A stretch of DNA of 64,000 nt from Streptomyces tuirus (GCF_014701095.1 NZ_AP023439.1:682001-746000); one strand, 5' to 3'; positions 7,826 to 17,275 are shown, counted from the stretch's first letter. Notes: generated by a model not told the origin, from the sequence alone. Numbers and translations: made by a program.

Positions 7826-8614
7826 ATGACTTCTGCGACACGCCCGCGCGCCGGCAGGCGCGCACTGACCGGCGCACTGGCCACTCTCGGCCTGTCGGTT
7901 GGCATGCTCATGACCACTCATGCGCCCACCGCGAGCGCGGCGACCTGGCCGGCCCCCAACGGCAGCCAGGGCACCTCCTCCACCATCTCCGTGTCCGGCA
8001 CCAAGGACTACGGGATGAAGCGGTACTACGGCACCGGGGACCTGGCCGGTGACGGCCAGGAGGAGGGCCAGGACCCGATCTTCAAGCTCGCGGACGGCGC
8101 GGTGCTGAAGAACGTCATCCTGGGCGCCCCCGCCGCCGACGGCATCCACTGCGAGGGCAGCTGCACGCTGCAGAACGTCTGGTGGGAGGACGTCGGCGAG
8201 GACGCCGCGACCTTCCGCGGCGGCAACGGCGCGACCTACCAGGTGATCGGCGGCGGCGCGAAGAAGGCCGCGGACAAGGTCTTCCAGCACAACGGCGGCG
8301 GCACGCTGACCATCTCCGATTTCGCGGTGCAGGAGTTCAAGACGCTGTACCGCTCGTGCGGCGACTGCTCCACGCAGTACACGCGCAAGGTCAACCTCAA
8401 CACCGTCGACGTGACCGGCACCGGCTCCACCGCGCGGCTCGTCGGCATCAACGTCAACCGCAACGACGTCGCGACGCTGCGGAACATCACGATCCGCAAC
8501 GACTCCGGCCGCAAGGTCGTGCCCTGCCAGAAGTACAACAACAACACCGCTGTCGGCTCCGGACCCGACAGCAAGAACTGCCTGTACTCCGCCTCGGACA
8601 TCACCTACGGATAG
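7826..8614 (+). CDS. Secreted pectate lyase, polysaccharide lyase family 3
   Basis: 262 residues. The N-terminus is a signal peptide: basic RPRAGRRAL, a hydrophobic stretch, and a TASA|ATW cleavage site near residue 38. The mature part is a compact right-handed beta-helix with DGAVLKNVILGAPAADGIHCEG, WWEDVGEDAATFRG and GGGAKKAADKVFQHNG, all typical of PL3. These lyases cleave polygalacturonate by calcium-dependent beta-elimination and do not need a separate binding module. The start has GAAGGAATC upstream. Regulation is probably through the LacI-type box in the promoter, i.e. induction by a pectin-derived sugar. It is followed by a strong hairpin shared with the convergent gene. Confidence 0.92.
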   Translation: MTSATRPRAGRRALTGALATLGLSVGMLMTTHAPTASAATWPAPNGSQGTSSTISVSGTKDYGMKRYYGTGDLAGDGQEEGQDPIFKLADGAVLKNVILGAPAADGIHCEGSCTLQNVWWEDVGEDAATFRGGNGATYQVIGGGAKKAADKVFQHNGGGTLTISDFAVQEFKTLYRSCGDCSTQYTRKVNLNTVDVTGTGSTARLVGINVNRNDVATLRNITIRNDSGRKVVPCQKYNNNTAVGSGPDSKNCLYSASDITYG

Positions 8615-8648
8615 TCCCCGGCAGGTCGGCTTCCCCCCACGGTGACGG

Positions 8649-8687
8649 CGGCCGTGCGGAGCGTCCCGGCGGCGCTGCGCACGGCCG
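8649..8687. terminator. Bidirectional terminator hairpin
   Basis: CGGCCGTGCG-G-AGCG (8649-8663) pairs with CGCT-G-CGCACGGCCG (8673-8687) around a nine-base loop, with one G-G mismatch. It lies between the convergent pectate lyase and PaaX-type genes. Confidence 0.65.
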
Positions 8688-8693
8688 TTCGCG

Positions 8694-9452
8694 TCAGGTG
8701 CCGCGCCCCCGCGCACGCACCTCCCCGACCAGCTCCCGCTGGTAGTCGGTGTAGGCGGCGCGCAGTCCGGTGCCGGGCCAGTCGGCCGGCAGGAGCTCCG
8801 GCGGCAGGACGGGGTCGGCGAGCAGGTGCCGTACGACGGCGGCGAAGGCCGTCAGACGGTCGGCCGGGCGGGGTGCGCCGGCGATGTGGTCGAGCAGGGA
8901 CCGGGCCGTGGCGGACCAGACATCCAGCGGCCACAGCGTCTCGGCCAATTCGCCCGAGGGCCGGTCGGGGCGGGCCGTGTAGCGCTGCACCACCTGGTCA
9001 AGGTCGTCCGGCAGGGCGCGGGGCAGGTTGGCGGGGCGGAGCCAGACGCCCTCGCGGAGTTCGGCGAGCCGGAGGGCGCCCAGCCGGGTGCGCAGCTCGG
9101 CCCGTTCGGCCGGGCCGCGTCCGGTCGCCGTGACCACGACCATCTCCCAGTCGCCGTCCCACGCGCGCGTGCGCGGGTGCACGGCGTCGTCCTGGCGGCG
9201 CTGGCGCTCCAGCAGCCGGTCACTGAGGCGGTAGCCGCCCTCCGTGCGCCGCAGGTCCCCTGCGGCCACCATCCGGCTGAGCGCGGCCCGCAGGGTCGAT
9301 CCGCCGACGTCGAAGCCCTCCACGAGCCGCACCAGTTCCCTGACCGGCAGCTCGGGAGGATGCGCCCCGAGGAGCAGGCTCAGCACGACCGACCGCGCGG
9401 ACAGCGGACGCAGGTCGAGCGCGCCGGATCGCGCCGGGACGTTCATCGGCAT
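8694..9452 (-). CDS. PaaX-family transcriptional regulator
   Basis: 252 residues. The N-terminal winged helix (ARSVVLSLLLGAH, FDVGGSTLRAALSRMVAAGDLRRTEGGYRLSDRLLERQRRQDD) is the PaaX type, and the C-terminal part has the WDGDWEMVVV and LREGVWLRPANLP segments of the PaaX effector domain. PaaX proteins are GntR-like repressors that bind acyl- or aryl-CoA thioesters. The start is ATG 9452 or the in-frame ATG 9446. A TACAGT -10-like hexamer lies so close (9462-9467) that the message may be leaderless. It is divergent from an AidB-like acyl-CoA dehydrogenase, its likely target. Confidence 0.85.
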   Translation of the reverse strand: MPMNVPARSGALDLRPLSARSVVLSLLLGAHPPELPVRELVRLVEGFDVGGSTLRAALSRMVAAGDLRRTEGGYRLSDRLLERQRRQDDAVHPRTRAWDGDWEMVVVTATGRGPAERAELRTRLGALRLAELREGVWLRPANLPRALPDDLDQVVQRYTARPDRPSGELAETLWPLDVWSATARSLLDHIAGAPRPADRLTAFAAVVRHLLADPVLPPELLPADWPGTGLRAAYTDYQRELVGEVRARGRGT

Positions 9453-9527
9453 GGTCACGTACTGTACGCGGCACCATGGCGTGTTGCAGGATTGCTGCGA
9501 CCGCAGCCAGAGTGCAACACTCACGGC
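9453..9527. promoter_or_regulatory. Divergent paaX-like / acyl-CoA dehydrogenase control region
   Basis: The 75-bp region holds CGTAC-T-GTACG (9458-9468), overlapping a TACAGT -10 for the minus-strand gene, and GTGTTGCA (9481-9488) matched by TGCAACAC (9513-9520), 24 bases apart. TTGCAG (9484-9489) and CAGAGT (9508-9513), 18 bp apart, can serve the plus-strand gene. PaaX binding at the longer repeat is inferred. Confidence 0.5.
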
Positions 9528-11198
9528 ATGGTCTCGACACTGGACGAACAGCGGGCCCACGGCGGTCCCGGCACGCACGACGTCACCAACCAGGCCCCGC
9601 CCCTCACCCCCTACGACGCCTCCGACGACACGGCCCTGCTGGAGGGGCTGCGGCGGGAGGGCGCCGGGTGGGCCGAGGAGGACCTGCGGCGGCTCGGCCG
9701 GCAGGCCGGCAGCGCCCGGGTGCAGGAGTGGGCCGACCTGGCCAACCGGCACGAGCCGGAGCTGCGGACGCACGACCGGTACGGCAACCGCGTCGACGAG
9801 GTCGAGTTCCACCCCAGTTGGCACCACCTGATGCGCACGGCGATCGGAGAGGGCCTGGCCGCCTCGCCCTGGGCGGACGAGCGGCCCGGCGCCCATGTCG
9901 TGCGGAGCGCGGGCGGACTGGTGTGGGGGCACACCGAGGCCGGGCACGGCTGCCCGACGTCGATGACGTACGCGGCCGTTCCGGCGCTGCGCAGGCAGCC
10001 GGAGCTGGCGAAGCTCTACGAGCCGCTGCTGACGAGCCGGGAGTACGACCCCGTCCTGCGGGAGCCCACGGAGAAGCGCGGGCTGCTGGCGGGCATGGGG
10101 ATGACCGAGAAGCAGGGCGGTTCCGACGTCCGCACCAACACCACGGCGGCCACGCCCACGGCCGAGCCCGGGGTGTACACCCTGCGCGGGCACAAGTGGT
10201 TCACCTCGGCGCCGATGTGCGACGTGTTCCTGGTGCTGGCGCAGGCCCCGGGCGGGCTGTCGTGCTTCCTGGTGCCGCGCGTGCTGCCCGACGGGACCCG
10301 CAACACCTTCCGCATCCAGCGGCTGAAGGACAAGCTGGGCAACCGGTCCAACGCCTCCTCCGAGCCCGAGTTCGACGGGACGGTGGCCTGGCTGGTCGGC
10401 CCCGAGGGCCAGGGCGTGAAGACCATCATCGAGATGGTCAACTGCACGCGGCTGGACTGCGTGATGATGTCGGCCGCGCTGATGCGCAAGTCCCTCGTCG
10501 AGGCGGGGCACCATGCGCGCCACCGGAGCGCGTTCGGCGCCCGGCTCGTGGACCAGCCGCTGATGCGCAACGTTCTCGGCGATCTGGCGCTGGAGTCGGA
10601 GGCCGCCACGACGCTCACCCTGCGGCTGGCGGGGGCGGCCGACCGGGCGATCCGCGGGGACGAGGCCGAGGCGGCGTTCCGCCGGATCGCCACCGCCGTC
10701 GGCAAGTACTGGGTGACCAAGCGGGGCCCGGCCTTCACCGCGGAGGCCCTGGAGTGCCTCGGCGGCAACGGCTACGTCGAGGACTCCGGGATGCCCCGGC
10801 ACTACCGGGAGGCGCCCCTGCTGTCGATCTGGGAGGGCTCGGGGAACGTCAACGCCCTCGACGTGCTGCGCGCGTTGAGCCGTGAACCGGGTACCGCAGA
10901 GGCCCTGTTCGGGGAGCTCGCCCTCGCCCGGGGCGCCGACGCCCGGCTGGACGCGGCCGTGACACGGCTCAAGACGGGGTTGTCCGAGGCGTCCGCGACG
11001 ACGGCACGGCGTCTCGTGGAGCAGATGGCGCTGACCCTCCAGGCCTCCCTCCTCGTGCGGCACGCCCCGCCGGCGGTCGCCGACGCGTTCTGCGCGACGC
11101 GGCTCGGGGGCGACTGGGGGCACGCGTTCGGGACGCTGCCGGAGTCGGCGGGCCTGGCCGCGATCGTGGAGCGGGCGCTGCCGGGCGCCGCGGGCTGA
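9528..11198 (+). CDS. AidB-like acyl-CoA dehydrogenase
   Basis: 556 residues, longer than the ~380 of ordinary acyl-CoA dehydrogenases and matching the AidB subfamily with its extra N-terminal domain. MGMTEKQGGSDVRTN and HKWFTSAPMCDVFLVLA form the FAD/substrate region, and CLGGNGYVEDSGMPRHYREAPLLSIWEGSGNVNALDVL is a signature of AidB/isovaleryl-CoA-dehydrogenase homologues including the conserved glutamate. E. coli AidB is tied to the alkylation response; actinobacterial versions are often beside acyl-CoA catabolism genes. The divergent PaaX-like gene suggests control by an acyl-CoA. The start ATG 9528 has a very short predicted leader. Confidence 0.88.
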   Translation: MVSTLDEQRAHGGPGTHDVTNQAPPLTPYDASDDTALLEGLRREGAGWAEEDLRRLGRQAGSARVQEWADLANRHEPELRTHDRYGNRVDEVEFHPSWHHLMRTAIGEGLAASPWADERPGAHVVRSAGGLVWGHTEAGHGCPTSMTYAAVPALRRQPELAKLYEPLLTSREYDPVLREPTEKRGLLAGMGMTEKQGGSDVRTNTTAATPTAEPGVYTLRGHKWFTSAPMCDVFLVLAQAPGGLSCFLVPRVLPDGTRNTFRIQRLKDKLGNRSNASSEPEFDGTVAWLVGPEGQGVKTIIEMVNCTRLDCVMMSAALMRKSLVEAGHHARHRSAFGARLVDQPLMRNVLGDLALESEAATTLTLRLAGAADRAIRGDEAEAAFRRIATAVGKYWVTKRGPAFTAEALECLGGNGYVEDSGMPRHYREAPLLSIWEGSGNVNALDVLRALSREPGTAEALFGELALARGADARLDAAVTRLKTGLSEASATTARRLVEQMALTLQASLLVRHAPPAVADAFCATRLGGDWGHAFGTLPESAGLAAIVERALPGAAG

Positions 11199-11275
11199 GA
11201 CGCCCCGGCGGGCTGTCGCCCGGCGGCTTCGCGGGGCTCGGGTGGTCCGGGCGGCGGGGGCCGAGTGCGCGGGTG

Positions 11276-11419
11276 GGCCGGCGTGCCCGGGGAGGCCGGC
11301 GTGCCCGGGAAGGACGGCGTACCCGGGGAGGCCGGCATGCCCGGGCGGGCCGGCATGCTCCGGAAGGACGGCGTGCGCGGGCGGGACTACGTACCCGGGC
11401 GGGGCGGGCTCCCGGGCGG
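11276..11419. repeat. 18-bp minisatellite, about 8 degenerate copies
   Basis: Unit GGCCGGCGTGCCCGGGGA repeats without gaps at 11276, 11294, 11312, 11330, 11348, 11366, 11384 and 11402, diverging toward the 3' end. In one forward frame it reads as collagen-like Gly-X-Y triplets. It fills most of the 344-bp gap between the acyl-CoA dehydrogenase and HEAT-repeat genes; the rest of that gap shows no gene. Confidence 0.85.
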
Positions 11420-11542
11420 GGCCGACTCGAACTCAAGCCATCGTGCGCACGGTTCGCGGACAGTCATCGCCCGATTCCGCTTCGTTGTCGGTGCCGTGGT
11501 GCAGACTCCCCGTCAGTTGGCAGTTCGCCTGGGGAGGACACC

Positions 11543-13558
11543 GTGTTCAGGGGGATCGACGAGGTCGACTGGGCCTCGCTGCGCCATGCCTACGGCAGCG
11601 CGGAGGACGTGCCCGGACTGTTGCGGGGGCTGGCCTCCGCCGACCCGGCCGAGCGACAGACCGCGCTCGACGGGCTGTACGGCACGGTGCACCACGAGGG
11701 CGGGGTCTACGACTCGACCCTCGCCTGTGTTCCGTTTCTCCTCGCGCTCGCCGTGCGCGAGGAGGTGCGGGACCGGGCGGAGGTGGTGGAGCTCCTCGTC
11801 AGCATCGGTGACGTCGAGGGTGCCCCCGATGGTCCCGCGGCAAGCGCCCGGGATGCCCTGCGCGCGCGTGCCGACGTCTTCGAACGGCTCGTCGGGGACG
11901 CGGACCCCGGGGTGCGCCGGGCAGCCGCCGGGGCGCTGGTGCGGTTCCCCGGCCGGCCGGCCCGCGTGCTCGCCCTGTTGCGGGACCGGATCACCGTGGA
12001 GCGGGACGACCGGGTCCTGCTCGCCCTGGCGGAGAGCCTCGGCCTGTTCGCACGGCGGTACCGCCCCACCGATGCCGCCCCCACCGCCGGGGCGGTGCGC
12101 CTGCTGACCGAGCTGAGCGGGCCCCCGCACGGCCCCGGCCTCCGGCTCGCCGCGCTCGGGCAACTCGCGGGGTGCGCCCCGGACATGCTCCCCGCCGATC
12201 TCGTACCGACCGTCGTCCGTCTGCTCAGGGAGAGATCCGGGCAGCGGGCCCCGGCGGGGCACCCGTACGACGATCCCGGCCCGGACACGCTCGCCGGCCG
12301 GCTGCGGCGGCTGCGCCCCTCGGACGAGGAGGGGTCGCGGCTGCTGCGGACCCTGCACTCGGCGCTCGGCAGCCGGGTGCCCGACCGGGTCGCCCTGCTG
12401 TGCGGACAGCTGACCAGCCCGGATCCCCTCGACCGGTGCAACGGCGTGTGGATGTCGGCCGGGCTGATCCGTGAGTGGCGTACCGGCCACGCGGAGCCGG
12501 TCACCCTGATCGGCAACCAACTGGGCGCGCAGGAGGCCCGGTTGCACGATGCGGCGGTCGCCGTCCTGGTGGAGCTCCTCGCGCTGGCCGCGCCCGCCGC
12601 GGACCCTCTGTACGCGCTGGTGACGTACCGTCCCGAGCTTCGGATACGGCACGGGGAGCGGGGTGGGCCGGCCCTCGGCGGTCCGCTCAGGGCACTGGCC
12701 GGGGCCGGGGACGCGCGGGCCGTGCCGGTGCTGGCGGAGGTGCTGGCGGGCCCGGTCGTCCCGAACGATCTGGGGCTGGTGATCCCCCACTTGGGCGGCG
12801 CGGCCGTTCCGCTCGCCCCGGCGCTGCGGCGACGGCTCGCCCGCGTGCCGCTCGACGCGTCCGATGTGTGCGAACGGGCCGTTCCCCTGCTGTCGGCCCT
12901 CGCTGCACTGGGCGACGTCGAGTCCACCCCGGCGGTCGTGCGTCTGCTGCGGGGCATGCCGGGCGGCGTGCCGCAGCGCGACGCCGTCACCACTGCCGCG
13001 GTCCGTTCCCTCGGCGCGTTCGGCGGTGCGGCGCGCGAGGCGATACCGGATCTGCGCGGGCTGCTGGGCACCGACAGCGCGGTGGCGGCGGCCGACGCGC
13101 TGTGGTCGGTCACGGGCGACGCCGACGCCGTGCTGCCCGTCCTGCTGCGGGAGTTGTCGGACACCGGGAGCGGTCACCGGCGCCATGCCGCCGCCGTACT
13201 GGGGCGGTTGGGCCCGGCGGCGCGTCCGGCCCTGCCCGGGCTGCGCGAGATGGCCGCCTCCGGCGACGCCTGGACGCGGGCCACGGCCGCGTGCGCGGTG
13301 TGGCGCACGGCCGGGGAGCCGGAGCAGTTCCTCCCTGCCCTGCGTTCGGCATGGTGGGAACACCCGCGCACGCGCACGACGATCGCGGAGTGCGTCGCGG
13401 CACTGGGACCGGCGGGAGCACCCCTGCACGACATGCTCCGGGCGGAGCTCGCCGCCCCCCGGCGGCATCGCGGCGACTCCGAAGGCCACCGCATACGCGA
13501 GGACCTGGCGTTGCTACGGACGTGCCGGGAGGCACTGGCCGGGCAGGGGCGCCCATAG
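11543..13558 (+). CDS. HEAT-repeat domain protein
   Basis: 671 residues made largely of short helical pairs: ADPAERQTALDGLY, DADPGVRRAAAGALVRFPG, GDVESTPAVVRLLRG, GSGHRRHAAAVLGRLGPAARPALPGLREM. These match HEAT/PBS-lyase-type repeats along the whole length, so the protein is probably an alpha-solenoid scaffold. The N-terminal FRGIDEVDWASLRHAYGSAEDVPGLL recurs in Streptomyces HEAT proteins of unknown function. GTG 11543 has GGGGAGGA just upstream, and the minisatellite upstream is excluded. No catalytic motif is visible, and neighbours give no clear functional link. Confidence 0.85.
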   Translation: MFRGIDEVDWASLRHAYGSAEDVPGLLRGLASADPAERQTALDGLYGTVHHEGGVYDSTLACVPFLLALAVREEVRDRAEVVELLVSIGDVEGAPDGPAASARDALRARADVFERLVGDADPGVRRAAAGALVRFPGRPARVLALLRDRITVERDDRVLLALAESLGLFARRYRPTDAAPTAGAVRLLTELSGPPHGPGLRLAALGQLAGCAPDMLPADLVPTVVRLLRERSGQRAPAGHPYDDPGPDTLAGRLRRLRPSDEEGSRLLRTLHSALGSRVPDRVALLCGQLTSPDPLDRCNGVWMSAGLIREWRTGHAEPVTLIGNQLGAQEARLHDAAVAVLVELLALAAPAADPLYALVTYRPELRIRHGERGGPALGGPLRALAGAGDARAVPVLAEVLAGPVVPNDLGLVIPHLGGAAVPLAPALRRRLARVPLDASDVCERAVPLLSALAALGDVESTPAVVRLLRGMPGGVPQRDAVTTAAVRSLGAFGGAAREAIPDLRGLLGTDSAVAAADALWSVTGDADAVLPVLLRELSDTGSGHRRHAAAVLGRLGPAARPALPGLREMAASGDAWTRATAACAVWRTAGEPEQFLPALRSAWWEHPRTRTTIAECVAALGPAGAPLHDMLRAELAAPRRHRGDSEGHRIREDLALLRTCREALAGQGRP

Positions 13559-13583
13559 GCCACTCGCGGGCCACCCGACGCCG

Positions 13584-14168
13584 TCAGCCCGCCGTACGCC
13601 CCCACATCGGGCCGAAGCGCGACCACTCCGCGTCCCACTGGTCGATGCGGCGGCGCTCCAGGCGGCTGCGGAGGCCTCGGCCGGCGCCCAGGGGGACGAC
13701 CGCGGCGCACAGGCCCGCCACAGCGCCGATCAGAGAGGCCCGTACGCGGGCCTGGGGCTCGGTGACGGGCCGGGTGACCTGGCGGCCCTCGGGGTCGGTC
13801 CACACGGTGACCGGGGCGCCGGCGGCGCTGCCCGCCGGGACCCGCAGCTGACCGGAGTGCTCGGAGCCGTCCGCGGCGGTCCACCGCACCGTGGCCCACA
13901 CCTGCTCGGCCCGGGACACCTGGGCGTTCTCGGCGGCCGTCCCGGGAGCGCGCTCGGCGAGCCGTCCCACGAGCGGGCGCCACTCGACCCGTTCCCGGGC
14001 CAGCCCGTCCTCCACGGAGCGGCTCACCGCCGTCCCGGCCAGCACCCCCACGAAGACGGTGAGCAGCCAGACGCCCAGGACGACCCACGCCTCCACCCTG
14101 TCGGCGCGGCGCCTGAGCGGGTTGCGCCGCCAGCGCCACAGCCACACCTTCGGACCACGTAACGCCAT
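13584..14168 (-). CDS. Rv1733c-like two-transmembrane protein
   Basis: 194 residues. A basic N-terminus (WRWRRNPLRRRADRVEAW) precedes the first transmembrane helix VVLGVWLLTVFVGVLAGTAV (about 31-50), then an extracytoplasmic domain (VWATVRWTAADGSEHSG, VTVWTDPEGR), and a second helix around ASLIGAVAGLCAAVVPLGA (about 150-170). This layout is the Rv1733c family of actinobacterial membrane proteins of unknown function. ATG 14168 has GAGGAGG six bases upstream. It is convergent with the HEAT-repeat gene, 25 bp apart. Confidence 0.8.
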   Translation of the reverse strand: MALRGPKVWLWRWRRNPLRRRADRVEAWVVLGVWLLTVFVGVLAGTAVSRSVEDGLARERVEWRPLVGRLAERAPGTAAENAQVSRAEQVWATVRWTAADGSEHSGQLRVPAGSAAGAPVTVWTDPEGRQVTRPVTEPQARVRASLIGAVAGLCAAVVPLGAGRGLRSRLERRRIDQWDAEWSRFGPMWGRTAG

Positions 14169-14438
14169 CGAAGGCCTCCTCCTCACGCGCCCACGACCAT
14201 CCCGCCGCTCTCCCCGTACGGACGGCGGCGCCTGGATGCTCAGGGCACCTACCCGACGTGACGGTCCCCAGGGGCCGGAGCCGGGCGGGAGCTGTCTGCG
14301 GACGGCTGCGTCCACGGCGTGGAGACGCCCGCTGACCTGCGTCGGAGCCCATTCCGGAGGTGACTGTCAGTGGTCGGGTGCAGACTGGCCGGTGTTCGGG
14401 ACGAAGGCGTCAAGGACGACGCCGCGGAGGTGATCGGC

Positions 14439-15527
14439 ATGACCGAGGTTCTGCTCGCCGTGGGCACGCGCAAAGGCCTGTTCATCGGGCGCCGGCGAGG
14501 TGGTGCCGCCTGGGAGTTCGACGAGAGGCCCTACTTCAACGCGCAGGCCGTGTACTCGGTCGCCATCGACACCCGCACCGGCACCCCGCGGCTGCTGGTG
14601 GGCGGCGACAGTGCGCACTGGGGCCCCTCGGTGTTCCACTCCGACGATCTCGGCCGGACCTGGACCGAACCGGCCCGCCCGGCGGTCAAGTTCCCCAAGG
14701 ACACCGGGGCATCCCTGGAGCGGGTGTGGCAGCTGCACCCGGCCGCCGCCGAACCGGACGTGGTGTACGCGGGCACCGAACCGGCCGCGCTGTACCGCTC
14801 GGAGGACCGCGGGGAGACCTTCGAGCTGGTCCGGCCGCTGTGGGAACACCCCACGCGGTCGAAGTGGATGCCGGGCGGTGGCGGTGAGGGCCTGCACACC
14901 GTGCTCACCGACGCGCGCGACCCGAAGGCGGTGACGGTCGCCGTCTCGACCGCCGGCGTGTTCCGCACCCTGGACGGCGGCGCGAGCTGGGCGCCTTCCA
15001 ACTCGGGTGTCTCCGCGGTGTTCCTGCCCGACCCGAACCCGGAGTTCGGCCAGTGCGTGCACAAGGTCACGCGCGACGGCGCCACCCCGGACCGGCTGTA
15101 TCTCCAGAACCACTGGGGGGTGTACCGCAGCGACGACGCGGGCGCGCACTGGACGGACATCGGCGAGGGCCTGCCGTCCACGTTCGGCTTCGCGGCGGCG
15201 GCGCATCCGCACAGAGGCGACACGGCGTACGTGTTCCCGATCAACGCCGACGCCGACCGGGTCCCGGCCGACCATCGGTGCCGCGTGTACCGGACGGCGG
15301 ACGCCGGCAAGAGCTGGGAGCCGCTCTCCGCCGGGCTGCCCCAGGAGGACCACTACGGCACGGTGCTGCGCGACGCGATGTGCACGGACGACGCCGACCC
15401 GGCGGGCGTCTACTTCGGCAACCGCAACGGCGAGGTCTTCGCGTCGGCGGACGACGGCGACAGCTGGCAGCAGCTCGCCTCGCATCTGCCGGACGTGCTG
15501 TGCGTGCGTGCCGCGCTCGTCGGCTGA
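14439..15527 (+). CDS. BNR/YCF48-type beta-propeller (sialidase-fold) protein
   Basis: 362 residues of repeated propeller blades with Asp-box motifs: SDDLGRTW, SEDRGETF, LDGGASW, SDDAGAHW, TADAGKSW, SADDGDSW. The N-terminal LLAVGTRKGLFIGRR recurs in actinobacterial 'exo-alpha-sialidase-like' proteins. The catalytic arginine triad of true sialidases is not evident, so a binding or unknown role is more likely. There is no signal peptide. ATG 14439 has GGAGG eight bases upstream. Confidence 0.82.
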   Translation: MTEVLLAVGTRKGLFIGRRRGGAAWEFDERPYFNAQAVYSVAIDTRTGTPRLLVGGDSAHWGPSVFHSDDLGRTWTEPARPAVKFPKDTGASLERVWQLHPAAAEPDVVYAGTEPAALYRSEDRGETFELVRPLWEHPTRSKWMPGGGGEGLHTVLTDARDPKAVTVAVSTAGVFRTLDGGASWAPSNSGVSAVFLPDPNPEFGQCVHKVTRDGATPDRLYLQNHWGVYRSDDAGAHWTDIGEGLPSTFGFAAAAHPHRGDTAYVFPINADADRVPADHRCRVYRTADAGKSWEPLSAGLPQEDHYGTVLRDAMCTDDADPAGVYFGNRNGEVFASADDGDSWQQLASHLPDVLCVRAALVG

Positions 15528-15605
15528 GGCACGGACGGGACGGGGGGCGAGGGTGCGCACAGGCGTTGGCCACCGGTTGATCGCCGGTGCCCGTACGGCA
15601 GTAGG

Positions 15606-16292
15606 GTGACGCCCGTGGCACCACGACCCTTGCATGAGATCGTCGAAGCGGGCTGGGCGAAGGCCCTGGAACCGGTGGCCGAACGCGTCGCCGCGATGGG
15701 GGACTTCCTCCGCGCGGAGATCGCCGCCGGGCGCACCTACCTCCCGGCCGGGGCAAACGTCCTGCGGGCCTTCCAGCAGCCCTTCGACGACGTACGCGTC
15801 CTGATCGTCGGTCAGGACCCGTACCCGACCCCGGGGCACGCGGTGGGGCTGTCCTTCTCGGTCGCGCCCGAGGTGCGGCCGCTGCCCGGCAGCCTCATCA
15901 ACATCTACCGCGAGCTGAACGCCGACCTGGGGCTCCCCCAGCCGTCCAACGGCGATCTGACGCCGTGGACACAGCAGGGCGTACTGCTGCTCAACAGGGC
16001 CCTGACCACCACCCCGCGCAAGCCCGCCGCCCACCGCGGCAAGGGCTGGGAGGAGGTCACAGAGCAGGCGATCCGGGCCCTGGCGGGGCGCGGAAAGCCG
16101 CTGGTGTCCATCCTGTGGGGCCGTGACGCCCGCAATCTGCGCCCGCTCCTCGGCGACCTGCCCGCCGTCGAATCCGCCCATCCCTCCCCCATGTCGGCCG
16201 ACCGGGGCTTCTTCGGCTCCCGGCCGTTCAGCCGGGCCAACGACCTGCTGATCCGCCAGGGCGGCCAACCGGTGGACTGGCGCCTGCCGTGA
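15606..16292 (+). CDS. ung: Uracil-DNA glycosylase, family 1
   Basis: 228 residues with all family-1 motifs: [21 protein letters not shown] (water-activating aspartate in GQDPYP), [19 protein letters not shown] for uracil recognition, LWGRDA, and [18 protein letters not shown] with the catalytic histidine and DNA-intercalation loop. The enzyme removes uracil arising from cytosine deamination and starts base-excision repair, an obvious need in GC-rich DNA. The start may be GTG 15606 or GTG 15615; the latter has an AGGGTGA-like site upstream. The stop overlaps the start of the next gene by four bases. Confidence 0.96.
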   Translation: MTPVAPRPLHEIVEAGWAKALEPVAERVAAMGDFLRAEIAAGRTYLPAGANVLRAFQQPFDDVRVLIVGQDPYPTPGHAVGLSFSVAPEVRPLPGSLINIYRELNADLGLPQPSNGDLTPWTQQGVLLLNRALTTTPRKPAAHRGKGWEEVTEQAIRALAGRGKPLVSILWGRDARNLRPLLGDLPAVESAHPSPMSADRGFFGSRPFSRANDLLIRQGGQPVDWRLP

Positions 16293-17275
16293 CCGGCGCG
16301 GCGGAAGGTTCCGGGTTCCTCGCCGTGGACTCCGGCGGCTCCGGGCTCCGGGCCGTGGTGGGGACCGCCGAGCGCGGACCGCTGGCCCGGCGGGAAGCCG
16401 GTGAGCCGGTCCGCACCGGCGAGCGGGGCATCGACCCCGAAGACTTCATGGCGCGACTCGTGCCGTTGGTGCGCGCGTTGACCGCCGAGGCGGGGGCGGT
16501 GCCGCTGGGCACCGTCGTCGTCGGCGCGGCCGGTCTGGCCTCTCTGGGGGACGGGCTGCGTGCCGAACTGCCGGGTGCCCTGGCCCGGGAGTGGGGCGTG
16601 CGCAGAGTCGCGCTGGCCGCCGATGCCGTGACCGCGTACGCCGGCGCGCTCGGGCCACGCCCCGGTGCCGTGATCGCGGCCGGGACCGGACTGATCGCGA
16701 TCGGCACCGACCTCGCCGGCTGGCGGCGGGCGGACGGCTGGGGGCATCTGCTCGGCGACTGCGGGGGCGGTGCCTGGATCGGGCGGGCCGGTCTCGAGGC
16801 CGCCCTGCGCGCCCACGACGGGCGTGAGGGTGGCTCCGCCCGGCTGCTGGCCTGCGCCGAGGAGGTGTTCGGGACCGTGGCGGGGCTGCCCGGCGCGCTG
16901 TATCCCCGGCCCGACCGGCCGGCCGTGCTCGCCTCCTTCGCTCCCCGCGTGGCCGCCTGCGCGGACGAGGACCCCGTCGCGGCCGGCATCCTGCGCGCGG
17001 CCGCCCGGCACATGGCCGACTCCGCGGCGGCCGTGTGTCCCTCCGGCGGCGAGCCGTGCATCGCCGTCACCGGTGGCCTGTTCAAGCTGGGCGACCCGCT
17101 GCTCGGCCCGCTGGACAAGGAACTGGAGCGGCGGCTTCCGCAGGTGCGGCGGGTGCCGGCCGAAGGTGATCCGCTGCACGGCTCGGTGCGCATCGCGACC
17201 GAACTGAGCATCGGTTCGCTCACGCTGCCGAGTGACGGGACGATGCTGTCCGTGACCACCCGCCCGGGTGATTGA
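16289..17275 (+). CDS. BadF/BadG-type ATPase, N-acetylglucosamine-kinase-like
   Basis: 328 residues of the ASKHA fold: [16 protein letters not shown] (phosphate 1, residues 10-25), [39 protein letters not shown] (phosphate 2), [25 protein letters not shown] and [15 protein letters not shown] (adenosine site). Eukaryotic-type GlcNAc kinases and benzoyl-CoA reductase activators share this fold; the [10 protein letters not shown] loop and lack of iron-sulfur cysteines favour a sugar kinase. The start overlaps the ung stop (GTGA), so the two are co-translated, but a functional link is unclear. Confidence 0.85.
   Translation: MTGAAEGSGFLAVDSGGSGLRAVVGTAERGPLARREAGEPVRTGERGIDPEDFMARLVPLVRALTAEAGAVPLGTVVVGAAGLASLGDGLRAELPGALAREWGVRRVALAADAVTAYAGALGPRPGAVIAAGTGLIAIGTDLAGWRRADGWGHLLGDCGGGAWIGRAGLEAALRAHDGREGGSARLLACAEEVFGTVAGLPGALYPRPDRPAVLASFAPRVAACADEDPVAAGILRAAARHMADSAAAVCPSGGEPCIAVTGGLFKLGDPLLGPLDKELERRLPQVRRVPAEGDPLHGSVRIATELSIGSLTLPSDGTMLSVTTRPGD

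Noticed and set aside
8694-11123. 809-codon minus frame joining the PaaX-type gene with the antisense of the acyl-CoA dehydrogenase
   Set aside because: Only the last 252 codons carry PaaX motifs; the rest is antisense to a clear enzyme.
11265-12107. Collagen-like gene
   Set aside because: The Gly-X-Y part comes only from the minisatellite; beyond it the frame is out of phase with the HEAT-repeat gene and has no ribosome site.
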